The notes beneath the pieces are model-generated. The model searched no databases and was not told the origin of the DNA. It saw only the letters and a program-made list of their open reading frames with translations. From positions 52,076,665-52,140,664 of the forward strand of contig NC_090768.1 of assembly GCF_036898095.1 (NCBI RefSeq): DNA of 64,000 nt. Direction: 5' to 3'. Positions 49,214-64,000 of this stretch are shown here, in pieces; positions within the stretch are counted from its first letter, which is position 1; each line of letters opens with the position of its first letter. This stretch comes from Palaemon carinicauda (Eukaryota > Arthropoda > Malacostraca > Decapoda > Palaemonidae). The translations under genes were made by a program, and so were the position numbers.

Positions 49214-49529
49214 TTAACCCTTTTACCCCCAAAGGACGTACTGGTACGTTTCACAAAACTCATCCCTTTACCCCCATGGACGTACCGGTACGTCGTTGCA
49301 AAAAATGCTTTTGAAATTTTTTTTGCATATTTGATAATTTTTTTTTTTTTTTAGAAAATTCAGGCATTTTCCAAGAGAATGAGACCAACCTGACCTCTCT
49401 ATGACAAAAATTAAGGCTGTTAGAACAATTTAAAAAAAAAATATATACTGCAAAATGTGCTTGAAAAAAAATAACCCTGGGGGGTTAAGGGTTGGAAATT
49501 TCCAAACAGCCTGGGGGTAAAAGGGTTAA
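49214..49529 (+). mobile_element. piggyBac-type MITE, copy 2 (longer)
   Basis: Bounded by TTAA, with CCCTTTTACCCCC at the left and GGGGGTAAAAGGG at the right. It carries two copies of the palindromic word around ACGTACYGGTACGT (near 49237 and 49277), so the left end looks partly duplicated. The orientation is opposite to copy 1. Interior poly-T and poly-A runs flank GAATGAGACCAACCTGACC. Confidence 0.85.
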
Positions 49530-52500
49530 AAGAGTGATGTCCAATCATTAGGTAATTATTACATGTCTTAGATTAATATTAATGTAGATGGTTGGTTTAA
49601 AATTAACGATGCAGTATAATGTACGTATATAAAAGTATCGAGTGATAGGTTGGACTTTATTCTAGTACTGAAATAATGTTATTGCATAAGTTAATTAATA
49701 ACCACTCGTTCTATCAAAGTTTCCGAGAAATTTGAAAAGAAGATTGATTAAACAATTGTGTAGCTTTGGTTATACTAATTGCAATTACAGTACTTTATTA
49801 ACAAGACACTTGACCAATGAAAGTTAACAATGAATTTTTAATAAATATCATGTTTGCATTATTGATTTATTGACTGGTTTCTGTATACTATACAAGTACT
49901 GTACTGGTACAGTAATACAACTGCAATTATCAACAATGCATTGATAAGCAAGTAGTGTTCCATGTACAGACATTATGCAGTTTCTATAGTGTTGAACAAC
50001 TAATTGTAACCTGTTTTATTTTGTGTGTGGTTTTCTAATTTCCATTCTGAGTATTTTTAGAGTGGATGGTATAATTGTATCTAAGATGCCATCCTTTATA
50101 CTGTATCTTCCATCATTTATATAACCAATGCTTATTGTCTATGGATAAGAAAAATAGTGTGTAGAATTATTTGGCAGTCTTCTAAAGAGGATCAGATACA
50201 CTTCACAGTAGCGAAAGCATAATCCATCATTGTAATATAGTCTCTTTAGGGAGTTATATAGAAATAAGTTCTCTTCCCTTTTCTATCTACTGCACTGCCC
50301 ATTCCAGGTTTTGATTTATGCCAGTAAATACAGCTCGCATGCTAAAATGTCAGATAACTTGCTTGTTACAAAACATGTCTTATTAACATGAGATTTGTAC
50401 TTTGAGAGGCCATTCTTGTATTATAAAATTTGATTTATAGTATTGTTACAATATGAACTCCGGGCAGCCAGTGGAAGACAGAGTTTGGAGCAGTTCCCGA
50501 TACTTGTGTTGAACGGAGTACTTGGTATTTATAAAAGACTTTGATTTTTTATCTTAACATTATCAAGTGCTCATTACAGTAGAGTTGATTGTAGAGGAAA
50601 GGTGATGCCTTGAAATGAATCAGATTTGTTTTTTTTGCCCATTTTTAGGTAAAGGTTCTTGGTTTGAACTATAGTGGTAGTTGTGGTCAGCTATTATCAT
50701 AGATTTTCAGTACTACAGTAGTTTTCCAGGTTACTTGTATACTGTATCATTGTACAAAAAGCAATTGTTTTGAGGTTTAAAGTATCTTGTATCACTGGTG
50801 AATGTGATTGAGCAAAAAAAAATTTGTTGCTCAAGTAGTATGGCAGTGGTTAATTTGGGGAATAATCGCCTATAGATCCTTTCTCAAGAAGCTAAAAATA
50901 TATTACCTTTTCCCATAGAAAAGGTTAAAGATTTGAACTCCTGGTTTTAAAAAAAAGGAAAAAATATATCTGTACTTAGGAACTGATATGTAAACTCAAA
51001 CTAACTTGTGTGTGGGGGCTGGGGTGACAAACTCCTGTGAAGCATGGGAGCAGCCATTTATGACAACACGTCCATCATGCTGGGGGAAAAGTCAGGTGAA
51101 GCAAAGCCTGAAATGACACGACTGTAAAATGTTGACACTTTTTCATTTGTGTGTTTCAGTAGTATAAGAAGGTAAAGAGTTTTGCTAGGTTGAATTGATT
51201 TTTGTAAACACCCTGATAATGTCTTAATTGTAGTTTTGCTTAAGGCTGAAAATTATTTTTTAAAGGCAGATCAAGCTTAGATTTCAGCATAGAAAACTCA
51301 AAGAATGTCTATCCTTTTATTTATCTTATTATGAAAAGGTTTTTTTTTTTAAACCTCTGGTTCACTGAATATTTTGGGATCTAAAGTGCATCCAAAATGT
51401 TTTATACAAACATATGCCTTCCCAGTCTATGAGGATTAATTTTGTAGAGGTATTTTCTTTGTACAAAGATTCCTTTTAAGAGAGAGGGAGACATTTTGGT
51501 GCCGGATCTGTAAGCGTCTATCCATAAAGTGAAAAATAAACTTGGAAAACATTTATGATGATGATGAGCTCTGAAAGTCTAATATCATGCATGAATAGAA
51601 AAGGAATACCCTATATTTCAAGTTACAATAATTGCAGTAGATGGAATCAGACCTTTTGAGTTATGTTCGTTCATAATATGTATGCTTACATTAGAGTTGA
51701 TCAGTTATCAAAAGATGTCTAATTATTTTGCTTTCTGTTAGATTATGAGATCACTTATGGTACAAAGTTCTCTTGTGTTTTCTTATATAAATAGATCTCA
51801 TCTTAAAGTGTTATTGCTCCACAGTTGCAACCAACAATTATTGTAGTATTTGAAGACTGTAATTGAGAAATAGTATTTAGATTAATTTTTTGAAATGTGT
51901 GTGAGTTATCAATAATGAATTAATCTAGGCTATTTTTGTCATGATAAGAACGTAAAATCACTTTCTATAATCAAGATAACTTTTAAGCTAAATATGGTAG
52001 CATGGACTTCTTTGTATATCATAAAAAATTATATTTTAATCAACAGTTTATTAAGTTATTTCACTTCTATTATCTAAAATTATTATGATGGTTAAATTTG
52101 TTACAGTTTCTCTCTACACTATTCTATTCTGTCTTTTCAAGTTTTATTTTATAGATAGCTTTATGTATTCCATTTTATTTTCATTTAAAATGCATGTCAA
52201 AATGGTATTTGTCCTATTTTCACATCTAACGTTTCTGTTTCCCTGCTTGTACTAGTCAATCCCATGTCAGTTTTGAGGCCTTTTCAGACTTCTTTTCCCA
52301 TGAATTCTCTGTTATTAATGTTGATCATAGCACTATTATAAGATGCAAATAAAGAATTTTTTTTTTAAAGCAAATTTCTGTGAAAAGGAGGCTTTCTATC
52401 AATGAAGTAAATTATTAGTTCAATGAACTATTCAGTCTGTAACGAGGGTGTAAAGTGTATGGCCGAGATTTTTTTTATTTTCGATACAAGTCGACCTGCA

Positions 52501-52717
52501 TTGTTGATTCATCTTACTCAATAGTATAATGTTTATATCCCTTCATCTACAGCTACATTATTTAAGGCCTATACTCGTTACCTATTCCCATTCCACCTGG
52601 TTAAAAATTTGCTTTGTTACAAGAGCAAATCCTTGGGAAATTTATTTATATATAAATTTATTTTATTTGATCATAATAATAACTCTTATTCTAAATGTGA
52701 ACCTTTTGGTATCCAAC

Positions 52718-52828
52718 ATAATTCAGTGTTTTCAAAATTTACTTCTCCAATAATATAATTCAGTGTTTTCAAAATTTACTTCTCCAATAATATAATTCAA
52801 TGTTTTCAAAATTTACTTCTCCAATAAT
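52718..52828. repeat. 37-bp tandem repeat, 3 copies
   Basis: A unit that begins ATAATTCAGTGTTTTCAAAA occurs at 52718, 52755 and 52792. The third copy has one substitution (CAA for CAG). Confidence 0.95.
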
Positions 52829-55800
52829 AAGTTCCTTCAGGATAATCCTATTAACCAGTCTGGTATTTTGATGATGATGATTACAAAAAGAAACACAACC
52901 CGGGCCTAATATTAATAATGATTATAATAATAATGAAATTGATAATACTAATAGACAACCCAGGACTCATGAGTGGAATAACAATACAGTAATATTCTAA
53001 AAACCTTTTTGATATTAAAAATGATAACTTATAGGCATTGGAGAACTAAAGAAAAAGTGCTGAAAACTTCCATTAATCTTAACAAAGCGGATTGAAATAA
53101 CAATATGATACCTTCATCAAGTTACTCAGCTGATTGTACAAGATTACTCATTGTATATGCCTGTAATTAATAGTGTACAATTATTTGTAGATTTTCTAGT
53201 CATCCAGCAAAAATTCCTACACACTTATTCAGTTGTTTATGTTTTCTCTGTGGCAAGACTGAGTTAAAAACAGATATTATAATGATGTTTAACCATAATA
53301 TTCTTTAGATATTTGTTTTTAGTAATAAGTTGGTATTTTAGTATGTATTAAATTCCTTTTTGCAGCAGTACACCTCTACCTTGTTTTGCTATTAGGCAAC
53401 ATTATTTTAGGAGTACTTCAACTTCCTTTTTCTATGAAAAAGTCTTTCTAGTAGATATACAAATGTGGCTGAATGTATACACAAAATTAATGTAAAAAAA
53501 AAAAAAAAAAATCCTATTTCCTCTTTTCCAGTGAGGAGTATTTCTTTTCAATGGTAATACTGTACATTTTTGTAAGTATTTAACACTGGAACATTTCACA
53601 GGTTCCAACTCAACTCCCATTTTGTGAATCTCGGTTTTCTTGTATTTTGAGACTGTTCTCATTTTTGTTCTCATTTTCTTCCACCTCTGAGCAAGTTACA
53701 GAATTGGGCACAGTGTATTCATGAATGAGTGTATCTATATACAGTACATATACATATATATAACATATACTCAATATATAGGTCTGTATATTATATATAT
53801 ACTGTATATACATACAAGCATTTGTATTTATTTTGGAGCAGGGACACATGTACCAATTGTGACAAACTGGTATTTCTGCATTAGCTTTATGTATTCAATG
53901 TTTGACCGGACTGAGGCTTTCTTCAGTTTTGGATGCAAAGAGAATTTTCTGATGTTAAGCAGATTAGATTTGAAATATATCTACAAAACAAAAAACTGAT
54001 GGCAGGTTTTAGTCAAAAACCCTCAGAGCTAACCACATACACGGCAGCCAAGCCAAATTTAGCTTCAAAATAATAGCGTGATTTATAGAGTAAGAAATGC
54101 TTTAATTTTAGTGAATAGTAGTGACTGTGGTAGAGAGGTGAGCACAGGACACCACAACCACTGCTGCTGTCACCCATCTACGTCCACTTGCGAGCTATTT
54201 CCACTGCTGGACCCAATTTGCATTAGTGCTTTGGAAGCAGTATCAATGAATATTTACATTAAGCTATATGACAAAAGGCTTTAAAAAGGCTGTACTCAAA
54301 TCATCTCTATCCCTTTATGATTTAAACCAAGCTATAGTCACTCTAACCCAGAGCATGGCTTTATTATGCTTAATATCTACTAGGAAAGCAATACTGCAAC
54401 AAAAAATCATAAAAAAACACTTGTGAAGGGTCAGAAAATGGAGATAAATTACAACTGGTTATGGAAGGCATTCTCTTTGTACAGCAGTAAGTAGTAAGTA
54501 TAGTAGGTAGTACATACGTATAGCATCAAATGTTAAGTACTAATAATGAAAATATCCCAGAAAAAATATTAAATCTGAATGACCTAAGGGCACATGAGAC
54601 TACAAAACTTTTTTTTTTTTTTTTTTAAACACACTCCTCCCTCGTGCTCGTTGTGGCAGAGTCGTAGAGTGGCAACAGATAGCGTAAGGTGTGATGTGCG
54701 TGCAGTTAGATATCACAGTCTTCACACAATCGGAGCCACGCTAGTGCCACGTCCGGCCAACTAAATACACTCGCTATCAGGAACAACCAAATCTACATTT
54801 AAAAGTGTTGTATTGAAATCAAGGAAGTTAAAAAACTTTGATGTGCAAAAATCTGAAATCACGCACTTCACATATTTTGTTCAATTTAACTGCTCTAGAA
54901 AGAAAAAAAAATGTTCAAGACCCCAGGATCATTCTATTTGTTTCAAAGACAAGTTTTGCTTGTCTCTTCACTTTTTTAATGTATAACAAAAATCCATGGA
55001 ACAATGATTTAGTTGATAAGCTCATTGACAATTGCACAAATAAAATATGACTCATGCACAAAATAATATGAATAGCATTCACTGAAAAGCATTATCACTG
55101 TAATTTCAGTGTAGTAAACACTAACTGTAATCAGAATTTTTCACTCTTACATCATGGATACTTTTTTTTTTAGCACTCGTATCATGCAGGTTAACTGATT
55201 TTGCTGCGGAAGATCACAAACAGCTACTATAGACAATGATGGTTTGGGGTTATTTATACTGCCTGTATTATTATAAGCATTTCACTATGCAATGAAAAAC
55301 AAGTAAACCTTACATTATGAGTAAAGGCTGTCATGTAAAAATATAATTCTAATACAACTAGCTATAATTCTTTTCTTTTAAAAATACAGTGATTACCATC
55401 TACAGCACTATTAGAGGTTTGTTCCTGATGCGGTGTGGTGGTAGGATTTGTGCCCTGCCCAACGCTGCTCATGAAGGGCCCGAAGGTACTACTACCCCAC
55501 TGGAGACCTTTTATTTCCTTTGAATAAAGCAGTTTGCCTCGCATAACCACCTTCCTCTTTGCATTTAGTAATTGGATAGATGGGAAATAAAGAACATACT
55601 TTCTTCAATTCTGATAGGCGTAAAAAATGAAATTTGAAATGCAAAGCAAACTGCAGTCTACAGTGTAATAATGGTTTGAAAATTAATCTAGAATTTTAAT
55701 CCAGATTTTTAATGTGTGTGTATATATCACTTGAATAAAAAGAATCTCCAAGGGTGGGAACCCATCACCAGGCAACCCAGAGCCCCATCTAGCAGGTTGC

Positions 55801-57699
55801 AACTGCTTTGCCCAGTCACTGCTCAGAGGCTTTACGGTATTGTCTAGACTTGGGTCACATCAGGTCAGCTGCTTAGCTCACGCCCATGCCTATGATAAAG
55901 TTTATAGCCTCTTGGGGAAGTCCCTCCTCTTTTTTTTTAACTATTTTGATAACAATTGTTAATATCACCGACTAACAACTAAGAGAACAAGAATGGTTAA
56001 TCTGCATGCATTAAGTATGCACTGCAATTTTAACCATAAATACTTTCAACAATCTACAACAAGCAGCTTTTAGCCCCCACCAATGATACCTCTACTTATG
56101 ACAATTCTTATAAATACAATCTCTCTCCTGTCTACAGATGAAATACTTCTACCTCTTGTCAAAATATTTTGGGGCACTGTTAAAATATTGTCATATGTCA
56201 AAATCAAACATATAGCATACAAACTATTTCATAAAATTTAATTCCTACTAAATGTTACAGAAATTAATGTTTATATTGATGCACCCAGATCTTGGTTGTT
56301 TCGTTCCATGTAAATCTGATCTAAGAGCTACACCTCTGTATTATTATTAAGCTGTATTACTCTATTTGTGTTGGAAATGTGAAATTGGTATAAAGTAGAT
56401 AATCAAATCTGATGAGGCAATATAATTTTAGAGTTTGTTGTAGGAATATTATACGCCATTGCCCTTACCTCATTTACACCTGAAGGAAAATTTTGGAAGC
56501 AGCGATTGTTTAATAATGGCACACTCCCCAATAGGTCATTAAAACAGTGCCTATGTCATACTTGAATGTGCAAAACGGAAAAGGCAGCATGTTGTTGCCT
56601 AACATTAGTAATAGTAACTTGGAGTTTGCAATATTATATTAAAATCAAAATAAAAGTATATTAAAATGAGTGATAAAAACTATATATTGGTGCCAGTCTT
56701 TGTACAGGTGCAAAATACATTTGGCAGAAATGCAAAGATAATGTTCACGTACAGGTTCTGTACATAATTGATTAATACAGGGCTATTTAAATCAATTCTA
56801 AAGTACTATATGTAAAAAAGATAATACTGTTATTTCAAAATAATCATACCCTTACAGTACTACATGTGTAATGTAGGTACAGATGCTATTTCAGAATAAG
56901 AATATAATTAATAAAAGTGTGGAAAATTTGTAGTACAGTATGTTGCAGGGCCAAATTCCTTAAATAAATGACATGGCAAAAAAAGCTAGAAAAGATCAAA
57001 TTAAGTATAGTGGCCCCTGTTGTAATTTTTTTTATGCTCTAAATTGTTTACACTAAGTAATGTGTTTACTAACAGTCATTATCCCTAGATCCCTTAACAG
57101 TTTCCAAATCACCTGAGGTTTTAGCTGTCAAGATCACATGGAAAGAAACAACTTGAGATGATTTAAACAATAGGGAACACTTACATTCTCTGCCAAGGTA
57201 ATTTATGAAATGTTAAGTTTAAATGATTCTTAAAAAAAAAAAATTGGATACATATCTTCAATATGCTGCATATATAAACTGCATGGAATCAATATAAAAT
57301 GTGCTAGTACATCTAAAATTGCATATCAAGTCTAACAAATGTTATTTTTGTATCATATTACAGTAACAATACAGTGCAATGTTTTTCTTCCCCAAGAGGT
57401 CTATAAACTTACCAAATCCTGCCTCCTCTGTCCTAAATTATAGACAATTCTGTGAGCCTAAATATAATTGATACCATAACTGTAAATAGTATTAAGAAAA
57501 CATGTTTTTGCTTTTATTGTACTGTTTTACTTGTAAGCAAAATTTTACTTTATAGCAAAATGATTTAAGGTTGAACATGTATTTGATAATGCACTGTGCT
57601 CTACCTTTGAATATCTTGGTATAGTAATGTATTCAGAGTTCACTGAAAGTTAAATGATTCATTAAATGGTTACTGTATTAAGTGTATTGAGAAATGGTA

Positions 57700-59296
57700 T
57701 CTTGTATGAATTAGGGTACACAAAAAAGTTCTATGCCAATTAGACCAGAGCAGCCACTGGTGACCTAGCTGCTCCTTTGTGAACCAATCACCGGGCAGTG
57801 GCTGGAAGCGAGAGACTCAAGGCATTGTTAGCAAAGGAGGGCCATGTGCTACGCACTAACCTGATCATCAAGACTTTAGTGTCATGCCGGGTAAAGGAGC
57901 AGTGACAGTAAGAGAGTCAAGCAGAAATCAAACACAATATCATGCATTCTACAGACTTATTATTTTAAAAATATTTCTTATACATAGGCCAATATTTGTA
58001 TCAGTAAAAGGACTTAAATACACAGGCAAATTGTACATATACTTGATACCCAGACCAATGTTGAAAAGCACTAAAAGCTAGCAAATATAATAATTAACAG
58101 AATCATAGGATTACATAACAGACAAAAAAGATGAGAGCAGTCCAACAAAAACTGATGCCTGACAGAGCAATGAATGTGTACTTATAAGCCCGAGCGGGGC
58201 CTGAGTGCCCCTGGCTACAGAGAGGAAGCATTACAAAGGTACATCAACATAACCCATACCTAAGTTACCATCACATCAAGTTGGGACGTGAGCATGGTAC
58301 AGTAGTGCTACAATAGTACTGGGAATGCTGCAGGAGTACACGGAGACGGCACCGCTTTATGGCACTTGGCAATACCAAACCAACCCCACCTACGCCCTCG
58401 CAACACTTTTGACCCTGCCCACTTTGCCTACCATATCTTAGCACATGCAGATTTATTTGCAATAACCTTGGCTAAGCGAGACTATCACAGATTGTGTGGT
58501 GGTGGGAGTGGGAGTGGCATTGGGCACAGCATGGACATGGTGTGGCTACAGCATATATATAAGGAACTATAAAATATCATTAAAACTATAAAAGTTAAAA
58601 AAATGTAGCACAAGCCCTGCCTCCCCCCTCATTAATCTAAAAGACCGGTATCTAATGCCACTATTGCTGCTGCTGCCATCATACTGCCGCTTTGACCACC
58701 ACCATTTACCATGTGACCCGGGCAGCAGCAGCAGGAGTAGTGTACATGAATAAAAAGAACATATGCAAAAGGGTCTGGAAGTGAGACTTCTGAGGGGGCA
58801 GGCAGGAGGAGGGCCGGAATGGTGCAGTGCGGTCTCCGTGCATCACATATCACAAACACCGTGTAGAGCTGGGCACCATGCAGGCGTCATCCCCCGGTTA
58901 CCAGCGGACATGCAGCAAGTCTGCTCTGCAGTGTCATTTAAAAGCAAAAAGACTTGGAGTCTTGTTAAAACTGACAACTATTATGTCGTATATACTTCAT
59001 AAAAGCTAAAATTATTAATGACTAAAAACTTCTAAAAACAGGTACAATAACAAGAAAACTACAATGACAAATACATGTGCTACGTCCATTATCTAAAATC
59101 AAACTTAAAAGGCCAGTTAGTAAAGTTACGCTGTGCTCGAGAGCACTAATAGATGTTAGTAGTGGCATGACTAGAGTCCACTAGATGCTGGTCGTTGTAG
59201 TCTTGCTCGCTCACTGGCACTGAGCGAGAGGAGCGTAAGGAAGTAGACATACAGAGGCAGGAGACTTGCTCGTCAGCCGGTACTCATGCACACACT
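57700..59296 (-). other. mbl: Probable 3' UTR of the long-tail mbl isoform
   Basis: Directly downstream of the stop at 59297 the sequence stays GC-richer than intron for about 1.5 kb. It has CCT/GCT-rich patches and no conserved frame. A minus-strand AATAAA near 58457-58452 is a candidate end. Further GC islands at 54.6-54.75 and 55.4-55.9 kb could extend it. Confidence 0.5.
58718..58735 (-). promoter_or_regulatory. Overlapping YGCY run (CTGCTGCTGCTGCC)
   Basis: On the minus strand a short CUG repeat gives four overlapping YGCY words, followed by CCGGG. CUG repeats are classic muscleblind ligands. It is positioned about 560 bases into the probable 3' UTR of the long-tail isoform. Confidence 0.4.
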
Positions 59297-60199
59297 TTAT
59301 GAAGTTTTCAGCTTCTTGTATGGCTGCTCGCCCCCCTGAGCCAGCGAGTACTGGGTGTTACTGGACAAAGCGGTGTATTGAGGAAGGTACAGGGAGGTAG
59401 GAATATGGGGTACTAATAAAGAGGGGTTTACTACGGGTACACCGCTACCTATGCCACCTAAACTTGCTGCAACACTCCCAACTGAGGGGGCCATTCCTGC
59501 AGTCATGCCACTAATACCATGAGGTAATCCCATTGTTCCAGTCATCCCATGATGATGCATTAAATGTTGATTACTGGTCATATAGGGTGAAACACCAATG
59601 CTGTGCATAGGTGCACCGACACCATAATTAAGATTTGATAATTGCCCTGGATGGAGCATTGGGTGGCCAAAGCCTGTGGATAGTGCTGAGGGACCCATAA
59701 TGGCTTGGGTTGGAGTGGCTTGGGGTTTGAACTGTGGACGAAGGCCTTTACTTAGTGCATAGCCTGTGTAAGAAAATACATTAACAGCAGGTTGAGAAGG
59801 CAAAGGTACTGGTGACACAGAAGCTGTATCCCCTCCTGTCCCTGATAAGGATAAGGATGAGGAAGAGGAAGCTGTAACAGGTGTGGAACATATGGCTTTG
59901 ACAGTGGTTGGGGAGTTAGTTGTGGTAGTGATGGATGAGGAAGAGGATGTTGTAACAGGTTGCGCGGAGGAAGCGGCAGCGTGGTTGTTAGCGGCGGTGG
60001 TGTCTTGGCTGTCGGCCTGGCCCCCCACCCCCGCCAGGGGCACACTCCCGCCATACTCACATGACACTGGCACAAAGCTCTGGGTGCCCAGCTGCTGCAT
60101 CAGAGCTTGTTGATACGCTGCATTCCCCGTTGGTTGATACACAGGTACTCCGGACTTGTCACCAGCTGGACGTTTGTAGGGTACTATCCCTGGGATAGC
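59297..60199 (-). CDS. mbl: muscleblind exon: KRPA block and long alternative C-terminus
   Basis: The acceptor ATCTCATCTTCCAG ends at 60200, phase 0. The exon encodes 300 residues to TAA at 59299-59297. Residues about 1-47 hold IPGIVPYKRPAGDKSGVPVY, AYQQALMQQLG and FVPVS. They align with the vertebrate MBNL block 'PKRPALEK...AVFN...YQQALANMQL...AFLP', downstream of its fingers, which is my main reason for calling this muscleblind. After that come a Ser/Thr-rich stretch (TTSSSSSITTTT...), a Gly/Met/His-rich low-complexity region (HHHGMTGTMG) and a basic end, YKKLKTS. No zinc finger is encoded here. The first finger pair and start codon must lie beyond 64000. A strong internal donor at 60060 allows a shorter 139-nt form to join downstream finger exons. 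Roles in nuclear retention or protein contacts for the tail are only inference. Confidence 0.88.
   Translation of the reverse strand, partial: AIPGIVPYKRPAGDKSGVPVYQPTGNAAYQQALMQQLGTQSFVPVSCEYGGSVPLAGVGGQADSQDTTAANNHAAASSAQPVTTSSSSSITTTTNSPTTVKAICSTPVTASSSSSLSLSGTGGDTASVSPVPLPSQPAVNVFSYTGYALSKGLRPQFKPQATPTQAIMGPSALSTGFGHPMLHPGQLSNLNYGVGAPMHSIGVSPYMTSNQHLMHHHGMTGTMGLPHGISGMTAGMAPSVGSVAASLGGIGSGVPVVNPSLLVPHIPTSLYLPQYTALSSNTQYSLAQGGEQPYKKLKTS
60051..60064 (-). promoter_or_regulatory. Alternative 5' splice site inside the mbl coding exon
   Basis: The minus strand reads TCAT/GTGAGTATGG, with the donor G at 60060. The intronic side GTGAGTATG matches the U1 consensus at nearly every position, while the exonic TCAT is poor. 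Use gives phase 1 and fits the 42420 exon. Non-use reads Cys-Glu-Tyr-Gly. Confidence 0.7.

Positions 60200-64000
<3,801 letters not shown>

Larger units (their letters stand above)
42421..60060 (-). other. mbl: mbl long intron / alternative 3' region
   Basis: 17.6 kb between the alternative donor at 60060 and the 56-nt exon. When the donor is ignored, its right end (60060-59297) is coding and 59296 leftward is 3' UTR. Otherwise it is AT-rich intron with a DIRS-terminus mini-element (45164-45292), a piggyBac MITE (49214-49529), a 37-bp tandem repeat (52718-52828) and scattered homopolymers. No other exon was convincing. Confidence 0.6.

Noticed and set aside
55362..55499. Possible alternative terminal mbl exon (minus strand, after TCTCCAG)
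   Set aside because: The open frame requires phase 0, but the only visible upstream donor (60060) is phase 1 and would give an immediate stop. GC-rich 3' UTR is a simpler reading.
59883..60113. Plus-strand frame opposite the mbl exon
   Set aside because: Shadow of the minus-strand coding exon; composition mirrors the Ser/Thr codons.

Overview
The window is AT-rich, intron-rich and repeat-dense animal DNA. Decapod-type tRNA-derived SINEs, several DIRS-type tyrosine-recombinase retrotransposons, a Tigger-like DNA transposon and long (TA)n tracts all point to a decapod crustacean, probably a shrimp. The species is an inference from repeat content and was not established by any search.

The one host gene I can support is on the minus strand in the right half: muscleblind (mbl), a CCCH zinc-finger RNA-binding splicing regulator. 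Its 5' part (start codon, first zinc-finger pair) lies beyond the right edge. Four coding segments are visible: (i) an exon from 60199 leftward with the 'KRPA...PVYQP...YQQAL...FVPVS' homology block, which either reads on to a stop at 59297 or is spliced at a strong internal donor at 60060; (ii) a 56-nt exon at 42420-42365; (iii) an exon at 36667-36583 with one CCCH finger; (iv) a terminal exon at 35879-35554 with a second CCCH finger, followed by a good polyadenylation signal at 35448-35443. The reading phases of the chain 60061 > 42420, 42365 > 36667, 36583 > 35879 all fit. The locus therefore appears to make at least two C-termini from one 5' splice-site choice: a Ser/Thr/Gly/Met-rich tail with no second finger pair, or a tail with a second tandem CCCH pair.

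The left 30 kb is mostly mobile-element debris. 672-886 and 2141-2470 are SINEs. 4795-5010 is a scrap of DIRS-type RNase H. 6874-15526 is a structurally whole but frameshifted DIRS retrotransposon, with inverted terminal repeats, internal complementary region, ORF1, reverse transcriptase, RNase H and tyrosine recombinase. 16424-17906 is an internally deleted Tigger/pogo-like transposon. 18290-18660 is a minus-strand non-LTR RT fragment. 20472-20669 is a ~200-bp palindrome. 20700-26270 is a much older DIRS-like element of a second lineage with a SINE fragment inside it. 26836-27915 holds a Jockey-like non-LTR 3' end and a second copy of its tail.

The right half is the mbl locus plus insertions in its introns: two opposite-orientation piggyBac-type MITEs (40700-40930 and 49214-49529) that bracket the 56-nt exon, an LTR-retrotransposon integrase scrap (39718-39905), a DIRS-terminus mini-element (45164-45292) and simple repeats. 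GC-richer islands downstream of both stop codons look like long 3' UTRs, and two of them hold dense YGCY motifs, the known muscleblind binding word. No bacterial-type system, CRISPR array or rRNA gene is present, and I found no confident functional tRNA gene.
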